Assembly (NCBI GenBank): GCA_003518365.1
Contig: DOYU01000012.1
Coordinates: forward strand, 69,669 to 80,546
Direction: 5' to 3'
Source: Candidatus Magasanikiibacteriota bacterium
GTDB taxonomy: Bacteria; Patescibacteriota; Patescibacteriia; Magasanikbacterales; UBA922
Length of the DNA: 10,878 nt
The position numbers and the translations under genes were made by a program. Under the pieces are notes generated by a model. It searched no databases, was not told the origin of the DNA, and was given only the letters and a program-made list of their open reading frames with translations. The first letter of the stretch is position 1. Every line of letters starts with the position of its first letter. Shown here piece by piece: positions 6,553 through 10,003 of this stretch.

Positions 6553-8250
6553 ATGGAAGCAAATATTTTTCTCCAACTTGCAGGCTTGTTTGGTCTTACC
6601 GTCACCATTGCGTTTGTCATGCGCTTGTTGCGTCAGCCACTCATGATCGCATACATTATCTCCGGCATGATCGCAGGACCATTGTTTTTGAATGCCATAG
6701 AACATGGCGGCGGAACATTTGATACACTTGCACAATTTGGTGTTATTTTTTTACTATTCCTCGTTGGCTTGAGTCTCAATATCGCACATATTCGCCATAT
6801 AGGAAAAGTGTCTGCCATCACAGGACTCGCACAAGTGCTGTTTACCTCCACCATTGGCTTTTTTATTTTGAGAGGACTTGGGCTTGAGATTGTTCCGTCT
6901 GTCTACATGGCTCTCGCGCTTACATTTTCAAGTACGATTATTATCGTAAAATTACTGTCTGATAAAAAAGATACTGAAACAGTCTACGGACGACATGTCC
7001 TCGGCCTCATGGTCGTGCAAGACATCGTCGCTGTGCTCATCATGCTCTTTCTCACCACGCAAGCGTCAGACATCGCCCTGTCAGAAGCGCTTGCATTGAT
7101 CGCTGTCAAAGCACTGGCAATCATTGGCCTCATTGTGGTACTGACAAAATTTGTCCTCCCAAGCATTTTGGATCAAGTCGCATCTTCGTCAGAATTTTTA
7201 TTTATATTCACCATTGCATGGTGTTTTGGTATTGCAAGTCTCTTGTTATGGGCAGGATTTTCTCTTGAGATTGGCGCTATTATTGCAGGTATTTCACTCG
7301 GCTCATCGCCCTATCAATCAGAAATCAGCAGCAGAATAAAACCGCTTCGCGATTTCTTTATTGTCTTGTTTTTCATTATTCTCGGCAGTGAGATGAGTAT
7401 TGGAAATGCAGGAACGCTTCTTGTCCCAGGACTTATCCTTTCCTTATTTATATTACTCGGCAACCCATTCATTCTCTACCTGACATTCCGATTATTAAAA
7501 TTCACTCGGCGCAATAGTTTTCTCGCTGGTGTCACTGCTGCGCAGGTGAGTGAGTTTGGATTTATTTTAATTTTTACCGGTGTCGGTCTTGGACATTTGA
7601 CCAACGGTGAATTACCATTGTTTACCATCGTTGCGCTTGTAACCATTTTTGTATCCTCCTACGCCATTACGTATAATGAACAACTCTACAAATTCTTTCG
7701 ACCAATATTTAATATCTTTGGAGCCGATAAGCTTAGACAAAAAGAACAAGCAAGCGAGATATACGACGTGTGGGTCGTGGGATATCATCGCATTGGTTGG
7801 AAAATTTGTGAAACACTCGCCGCAGAAAAAAAATCCTTTGCTGTTGTTGATTACAATCCAAAAGCAATCGCAAAACTAAAGCAGCGCGCTATCCCTGCAT
7901 TTTTTGGTGATATTGCGGACGTGGAATTTCTTGAATCCCTTCCGTTTGAACAGGCAAAAATAATTATCCTCACAATACCAGAAGCAGATGATCAACTTAC
8001 ACTCATAAAACATGTACGTGCAAAATCAGAAAGCGTTCATATTGTGGCAAATTTGTATCACAAAAATCATCTTGACGAATTGTACCAAGCCGGAGCAAAC
8101 TATGTGATGATGCCACATCTGCTTGGCGGGCAATGGATGTCTGAGGTATTGCAACACTCCCCTTGGACAAAAAAGACGTTTGTAGAGCTGAAAAAAGAAC
8201 AACGGGAAGAAATGAGATTGCGATTTACTCGCGCAGATGGAGAAATCTAA
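6553..8250 (+). CDS. KefB/KefC-type (CPA2) cation:proton antiporter with C-terminal RCK/TrkA-N domain
   Basis: From ATG 6553 the protein has 565 residues: about 12 membrane helices over 1-390 and a cytosolic TrkA-N/RCK domain at about 404-520. The CPA2 family signature QD (Q156-D157 in VVQDIVAVLIM) is present, as is a discontinuous-helix region (LEIGAIIAGISLGSSPY). Family members exchange K+ or Na+ for protons; the RCK domain senses nucleotide. The Rossmann glycine motif reads G410-Y-H-R-I-G415 instead of the usual GxGxxG, so its middle glycine is His; nucleotide binding may be altered. D429 (VVDYNP) and a GD motif follow as expected. No TrkA-C domain is seen. The open frame extends upstream to 6241, but that part is not membrane-like, runs over the opposite small gene, and precedes the promoter, so ATG 6553 is chosen. 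Ion specificity cannot be told. Confidence 0.9.
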   Translation: MEANIFLQLAGLFGLTVTIAFVMRLLRQPLMIAYIISGMIAGPLFLNAIEHGGGTFDTLAQFGVIFLLFLVGLSLNIAHIRHIGKVSAITGLAQVLFTSTIGFFILRGLGLEIVPSVYMALALTFSSTIIIVKLLSDKKDTETVYGRHVLGLMVVQDIVAVLIMLFLTTQASDIALSEALALIAVKALAIIGLIVVLTKFVLPSILDQVASSSEFLFIFTIAWCFGIASLLLWAGFSLEIGAIIAGISLGSSPYQSEISSRIKPLRDFFIVLFFIILGSEMSIGNAGTLLVPGLILSLFILLGNPFILYLTFRLLKFTRRNSFLAGVTAAQVSEFGFILIFTGVGLGHLTNGELPLFTIVALVTIFVSSYAITYNEQLYKFFRPIFNIFGADKLRQKEQASEIYDVWVVGYHRIGWKICETLAAEKKSFAVVDYNPKAIAKLKQRAIPAFFGDIADVEFLESLPFEQAKIIILTIPEADDQLTLIKHVRAKSESVHIVANLYHKNHLDELYQAGANYVMMPHLLGGQWMSEVLQHSPWTKKTFVELKKEQREEMRLRFTRADGEI

Positions 8251-8307
8251 AGCAAACGAAAGAGGAAGGCCACCCCCAAGAGTACACATCTACACAAGGG
8301 ATATTTC

Positions 8308-8336
8308 TTGACAGGCAGTGCCCCCCTTGGTATAAT
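8308..8336 (+). promoter_or_regulatory. Perfect consensus sigma70 promoter of the Ala-Phe-Pro tRNA cluster
   Basis: TTGACA (8308-8313), 17-nt spacer, TATAAT (8331-8336). No mismatch to consensus. Predicted start near 8343, 11 nt before tRNA-Ala. Confidence 0.92.
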
Positions 8337-8353
8337 GCTGTCACCCTTTTTGG

Positions 8354-8427
8354 GGGCCAGTAGCTCAGTTGGCTAGAGCGCCTCGTTTGCACCGAGGAGG
8401 TCGGGGGTTCAATTCCTCTCTGGTCCA
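8354..8427 (+). tRNA. tRNA-Ala (anticodon TGC)
   Basis: Full cloverleaf. Acceptor GGGCCAG pairs with CTGGTCC and contains the G3:U70 wobble that identifies alanine tRNA. Anticodon stem CCTCG/CGAGG encloses TTTGCAC with TGC at 34-36; T-loop TTCAATT; discriminator A. The T-stem (GGGGG/CCTCT) has two G:U pairs. CCA is not encoded. First gene of the plus-strand cluster. Confidence 0.97.
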
Positions 8428-8430
8428 CAT

Positions 8431-8457
8431 GGCTACACTTCATTGCGCCGTGCAAGC
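8431..8457 (-). repeat. tRNA-flanking repeat, copy G (decayed, inner hairpin missing)
   Basis: On minus it reads GCTTGC, ACGGC, GCAATGAAG, TGTAGCC: the head and the GCAAT and ATGAA boxes of the family are kept but the inner hairpin between them is deleted (the boxes overlap). The outer stem is broken by three mismatches. It begins 3 nt after tRNA-Ala and points at its 3' end, opposite in orientation to copy A in the same spacer. Confidence 0.55.
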
Positions 8458-8476
8458 AGTGAAGTGACTGAAGAAT

Positions 8477-8497
8477 CACGGCATTGCCGTGTTTTTT
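8477..8497 (+). terminator. Intrinsic terminator (or attenuator) after tRNA-Ala
   Basis: CACGGC, loop ATT, GCCGTG, then six T. It lies inside the tRNA-Ala to tRNA-Phe spacer, between repeat copies G and A, so it either ends a tRNA-Ala transcript or only partly blocks read-through. Confidence 0.75.
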
Positions 8498-8498
8498 C

Positions 8499-8527
8499 TT
8501 GAAAGCCATCACGCATATTTGCACAAT
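8499..8527 (+). promoter_or_regulatory. Weak promoter candidate for tRNA-Phe/tRNA-Pro
   Basis: TTGAAA (8499-8504), 17-nt spacer, CACAAT (8522-8527). The -10 is imperfect, but a promoter here would make sense right after the terminator at 8477-8497. Confidence 0.35.
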
Positions 8528-8580
8528 GCCTGCCCGGGCCTGCCCGGGCGCAATCCCGACAAGGTCGGGATGAAGCCGGG
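8528..8580 (+). repeat. tRNA-flanking structured repeat, copy A
   Basis: The core is 8538-8580: head GCCTGC; outer arm CCC-G-GGC (8543-8549, single-base bulge); GCAAT; inner stem CCCGAC/GTCGGG with loop AAG (8555-8569); ATGAA; closing arm GCCGGG (8575-8580). The last G is base 1 of tRNA-Phe. The head plus first arm bases are duplicated in tandem: GCCTGCCCGG occurs at 8528-8537 and again at 8538-8547. Confidence 0.8.
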
Positions 8581-8651
8581 CCGAGGTAGCTCAGTGGTAG
8601 AGCAGGGGCCTGAAGAGCCTCGTGTCGAGAGTCCGATTCTCTCCCTCGGCA
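8580..8651 (+). tRNA. tRNA-Phe (anticodon GAA)
   Basis: Acceptor GCCGAGG/CCTCGGC, anticodon stem GGGGC/GCCTC around CTGAAGA (GAA at 34-36), T-stem GAGAG/CTCTC, discriminator A, CCA not encoded. Odd: the T-loop reads TCCGATT, so position 55 is C where nearly all tRNAs have U (pseudouridine 55). All other tRNAs here have TTC. A sequencing error or a real variant are both possible. Confidence 0.95.
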
Positions 8652-8710
8652 CAACACCAACGTGAGCGGAAGGCAACGACTTTCGTTTAAGAGGTGTATA
8701 AAATAACAAT

Positions 8711-8744
8711 GCCCCCTTTCTAGCAAAAAGCTAGCCTGCGGGGC
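8711..8744 (+). other. Stem-loop upstream of tRNA-Pro that competes with repeat copy B
   Basis: GCCCC (8711-8715) can pair with GGGGC (8740-8744), and inside it CTAGC (8719-8723) pairs with GCTAG (8729-8733) over an AAAAA loop. The same GGGGC forms the outer stem of repeat copy B with 8771-8775, so the two folds exclude each other. No T-run follows, so it is not a plain terminator. A TATAAA sequence at 8697-8702 is a possible -10, without a convincing -35. Confidence 0.4.
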
Positions 8745-8776
8745 AACAATGAGCCGTAAGGCGAAATGAAGCCCCG
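8734..8776 (+). repeat. tRNA-flanking structured repeat, copy B
   Basis: Head GCCTGC; outer arm CGGGGC (8739-8744); AACAAT; inner hairpin 8751-8765 with GCC/GGC closed by a GTAA (GNRA-type) loop and flanked by tandem G-A/A-G oppositions; ATGAA; closing arm GCCCCG (8771-8776), whose last two bases are bases 1-2 of tRNA-Pro. Positions 8742-8765 are identical to the minus strand of 9300-9323 in copy C (24 nt). Confidence 0.8.
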
Positions 8777-8848
8777 GAGTGTAGCTCAGTTGGCTAGAGC
8801 ATCTGGTTTGGGACCAGAGGGTCGAAGGTTCAAGTCCTTTCACTCCGA
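8775..8848 (+). tRNA. tRNA-Pro (anticodon TGG)
   Basis: Acceptor CGGAGTG/CACTCCG with the C1:G72 pair typical of bacterial tRNA-Pro; anticodon stem TCTGG/CCAGA around TTTGGGA (TGG at 34-36); T-loop TTCAAGT; discriminator A; CCA not encoded. Last gene of the plus cluster, followed by a strong terminator. Confidence 0.97.
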
Positions 8849-8890
8849 CAATTCACGAATTATGATACACATTCCATGTACCATGATTCT

Positions 8891-8922
8891 AAAAAAGGGA
8901 GCTCAACAGAGCTCTCTTTTTT
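8891..8922 (+). terminator. Intrinsic terminator of the plus-strand tRNA cluster
   Basis: A6-GG-GAGCTC, loop AACA, GAGCTC-TC-T6: a 14-bp stem with one G:U pair and a U-tract, 42 nt after tRNA-Pro. Confidence 0.9.
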
Positions 8923-9031
8923 AGACGAAAATACAATTCCTGACTTAATGTACGATATTTTGCTCAACCAAAATGAATGTGCTTGTGGATAAACAGGAAG
9001 ACTAAAACATACAACGCAGATATACCGCGAG

Positions 9032-9070
9032 ATACAAAAACCACCCTGGTAAAGAGGGTGGTTTTTGTAT
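9032..9070. terminator. Strong 16-bp hairpin, probable bidirectional terminator
   Basis: Positions 9032-9047 and 9055-9070 are perfect inverted complements (core ACCACCCT/AGGGTGGT) with a 7-nt loop and T5 on either strand. It lies in the otherwise gene-free 8923-9188 stretch between the two tRNA clusters. It may be a second stop for both clusters, or the end of a small RNA from the minus strand. Confidence 0.75.
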
Positions 9071-9114
9071 AAACCATACAGTAGATCCGGAAGGTCTGAT
9101 CCGACCGGAAATAT
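9032..9114 (-). ncRNA. Speculative small RNA between the tRNA clusters
   Basis: On minus, TGATATACT (extended -10, hexamer at 9126-9121) would start an RNA near 9114. It would carry a hairpin (TCCGG/CCGGA, 9086-9109) and end at the 16-bp terminator at 9032-9070, about 80 nt in all. No -35 is evident and no known RNA family is recognised. The rest of 8923-9188 holds nothing else that I can support; the longer minus-strand frame there runs through tRNA-Gly. Confidence 0.2.
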
Positions 9115-9188
9115 GCAAATAGTATATCACAAGCCGTTTGTACTGTATAGATAATAGGGTGGGGACTGTTTTGTGAAAATAATATAAA

Positions 9189-9212
9189 AAAATAGTTCAA
9201 ATGAACTATTTT
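9189..9212 (-). terminator. Intrinsic terminator of the minus-strand tRNA cluster
   Basis: On minus: AAAATAGTTC, loop ATTT, GAACTATTTT, then further T. It starts 5 nt after tRNA-Gly(GCC), the last gene of that cluster. Confidence 0.75.
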
Positions 9213-9216
9213 CCTG

Positions 9217-9290
9217 AGCGGTAAACCAGATTTGAACTGGCGACCTCTTCCTTGGCAAGGAAGCGCTCTAGCCAACTGAGCTACTACCGC
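9217..9290 (-). tRNA. tRNA-Gly (anticodon GCC)
   Basis: On minus: acceptor GCGGTAG/TTACCGC, anticodon stem CTTCC/GGAAG around TTGCCAA (GCC at 34-36), T-loop TTCAAAT, discriminator U as usual for bacterial glycine tRNAs; CCA not encoded. Last gene of the minus cluster. Confidence 0.97.
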
Positions 9291-9331
9291 ACGACTCCAT
9301 TCGCCTTACGGCTCATTGTTGCCGTGCAGGC
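9289..9331 (-). repeat. tRNA-flanking structured repeat, copy C
   Basis: On minus: head GCCTGC (9331-9326), outer arm GCACGGC (9327-9321), AACAAT, the GTAA-capped hairpin shared with copy B, ATGGA, closing arm GTCGTGC (9295-9289). The outer arms pair over 7 bp with one G:U. The last two bases are bases 1-2 of tRNA-Gly(GCC). It forms an inverted pair with copy E around the GIY-YIG gene. Confidence 0.8.
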
Positions 9332-9349
9332 TCCTGTAGGATACCCTTG

Positions 9350-9595
9350 TTATATATCTGTAAGAAATCTGTCTCGGAATCTTCTTCCTGAGTGAGATTT
9401 CAAATATTTTTCAAATCTCACAGCGTCTGCTTCTGTGATAAATCCACAGAACCATACAAGTGCAACAGGCAATCTTGTTGCCGTACTACTACTTTTGCCA
9501 CGTTGATGCTCTTGTACACGCTTTTTAAGATCTTTGGCAATACCAGTGTAATGATCACCATCTGCGCATTTGAGAATGTACACAAAGTGAATCAT
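9350..9595 (-). CDS. GIY-YIG domain protein (UPF0213/YhbQ-like), inside a tRNA cluster
   Basis: An 81-residue protein that is essentially a single GIY-YIG fold. The motif strands are V-Y6-I and Y16-T-G, followed by R26 and H30 in KKRVQEH, and E62 in FEKYLK; these match the catalytic tyrosines, arginine and glutamate of the superfamily. The tail (FEKYLKSHSGRRFRDRFL) fits the stand-alone subgroup often annotated as GIY-YIG nuclease, length 80-100. In vivo roles of such small proteins are mostly unknown; DNA cleavage or structure-specific nicking is inferred. ATG 9595 is 7 nt from repeat copy E, and TAA at 9352-9350 is 18 nt from copy C; only AGG in the repeat head could serve as Shine-Dalgarno. 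It lies in the same direction as the tRNAs on both sides and is likely co-transcribed with them. Its link to the repeats is suggested only by position. Confidence 0.88.
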   Translation of the reverse strand: MIHFVYILKCADGDHYTGIAKDLKKRVQEHQRGKSSSTATRLPVALVWFCGFITEADAVRFEKYLKSHSGRRFRDRFLTDI

Positions 9596-9602
9596 ACAAT
9601 TG

Positions 9603-9645
9603 GCCTGCCATGGCGCAATCCGCCGAATCGGCGGATGAAGCCTGG
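9603..9645 (+). repeat. tRNA-flanking structured repeat, copy E
   Basis: Head GCCTGC; outer arm CCA-T-GGC (9608-9614, one-base bulge); GCAAT; inner stem CCGCCG/CGGCGG with loop AAT (9620-9634); ATGAA; closing arm GCCTGG (9640-9645). The TGG is the complement of the encoded CCA end of tRNA-fMet, so this copy points at the tRNA 3' end and is antisense to the operon. Confidence 0.8.
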
Positions 9646-9719
9646 TTGCGGGGACCGGATTTGAACCGGTGACCTCCGGGTTATGAGCCCGGCGAGCTGC
9701 CAGACTGCTCTACCCCGCG
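9643..9719 (-). tRNA. Initiator tRNA-fMet (anticodon CAT), CCA encoded
   Basis: On minus: 77 nt including CCA. The acceptor CGCGGGG/CCCCGCA leaves a C1-A72 mismatch and the anticodon stem has three consecutive G:C pairs (GGG/CCC) next to the CAT loop; both mark the bacterial initiator tRNA. T-loop TTCAAAT. It is the only one of the six tRNAs here with an encoded CCA, and both of its ends are overlapped by repeat copies (D at 5', E at 3'). Confidence 0.97.
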
Positions 9720-9758
9720 GTAGCTCCATTCGGCTACGCCGAATTGCGCCCCGCAGGC
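9717..9758 (-). repeat. tRNA-flanking structured repeat, copy D
   Basis: On minus: head GCCTGC (9758-9753), outer arm GCGG-GG-GC, GCAAT, inner stem TTCGGC/GCCGAA with loop GTA, ATGGA, closing arm GC-TA-CCGC (9724-9717). The outer stem has a 2-nt internal mismatch (GG against TA). The last three bases are bases 1-3 of tRNA-fMet. It is the inverted partner of copy F. Confidence 0.78.
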
Positions 9759-9780
9759 TATAGTTTCTATAAAAAAACTA

Positions 9781-9825
9781 GCCTGCCATGGCGCAATCTC
9801 GACTGAAAGTCGAGATGGAGTCTGG
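9781..9825 (+). repeat. tRNA-flanking structured repeat, copy F
   Basis: Head GCCTGC; outer arm CCA-T-GGC (9786-9792); GCAAT; inner stem CTCGACT/AGTCGAG with loop GAA (9798-9814); ATGGA; closing arm GTCTGG (9820-9825). It pairs like copy E except for one G:U. The arm ends at the CCA position of tRNA-Gly(TCC), where the genome encodes CCC instead. Confidence 0.8.
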
Positions 9826-9826
9826 G

Positions 9827-9899
9827 AGCGGGTAGCGAGAATCGAACTCGCGTCTTCTGCTTGGAAGGCAGACATAATAAGCCATTATACAATACCCGC
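9827..9899 (-). tRNA. tRNA-Gly (anticodon TCC)
   Basis: On minus: acceptor GCGGGTA/TACCCGC, anticodon stem TCTGC/GCAGA around CTTCCAA (TCC at 34-36), T-loop TTCGATT, discriminator U. The D-stem is weak (G:U and a T-T opposition). CCA not encoded (CCC follows). First gene of the minus cluster. TCC, not TCA, so it gives no hint of the UGA=Gly code known from Gracilibacteria/SR1. Confidence 0.94.
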
Positions 9900-9919
9900 A
9901 TCACTAATGTACGAATGAA

Positions 9920-9948
9920 ATCATACCCCATACCGTATTTTTTGTCAA
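9920..9948 (-). promoter_or_regulatory. Near-consensus sigma70 promoter of the minus-strand tRNA cluster
   Basis: On minus: TTGACA (9948-9943), 17-nt spacer, TATGAT (9925-9920). Predicted start near 9913, 14 nt before tRNA-Gly(TCC). It lies between the divergent tRNA cluster and the EpmA-like gene. Confidence 0.88.
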
Positions 9949-10003
9949 TAAAACCAGGCCGCTCTGGACAAAAACACTCTTCTATGGCTTACTAGGTCGA
10001 TCT

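Noticed and set aside
8225..8524. Minus-strand open frame over tRNA-Ala
   Set aside because: Antisense to tRNA-Ala, its promoter and the terminator, with no protein-like composition.
8433..8843. Long minus-strand open frame (136 codons) over the tRNA-Phe/tRNA-Pro region
   Set aside because: It runs antisense through two tRNA genes and three structured spacer elements; GC-rich stems keep the frame open by chance.
8964..9275. Minus-strand 103-codon frame
   Set aside because: It begins inside tRNA-Gly(GCC) and passes through two terminator hairpins; no ribosome binding site.
8431..9825. CRISPR array
   Set aside because: The repeats differ in stem sequence, occur in both orientations, and are separated by tRNA genes, not by uniform spacers.
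8538..9825. Repeat copies as ordinary intrinsic terminators
   Set aside because: None is followed by a T-run, and real terminators of both clusters are found separately at 8477-8497, 8891-8922 and 9189-9212.
9681..9875. Minus-strand frame joining tRNA-Gly(TCC) and tRNA-fMet
   Set aside because: It is the tRNA genes and repeats D and F read as protein.
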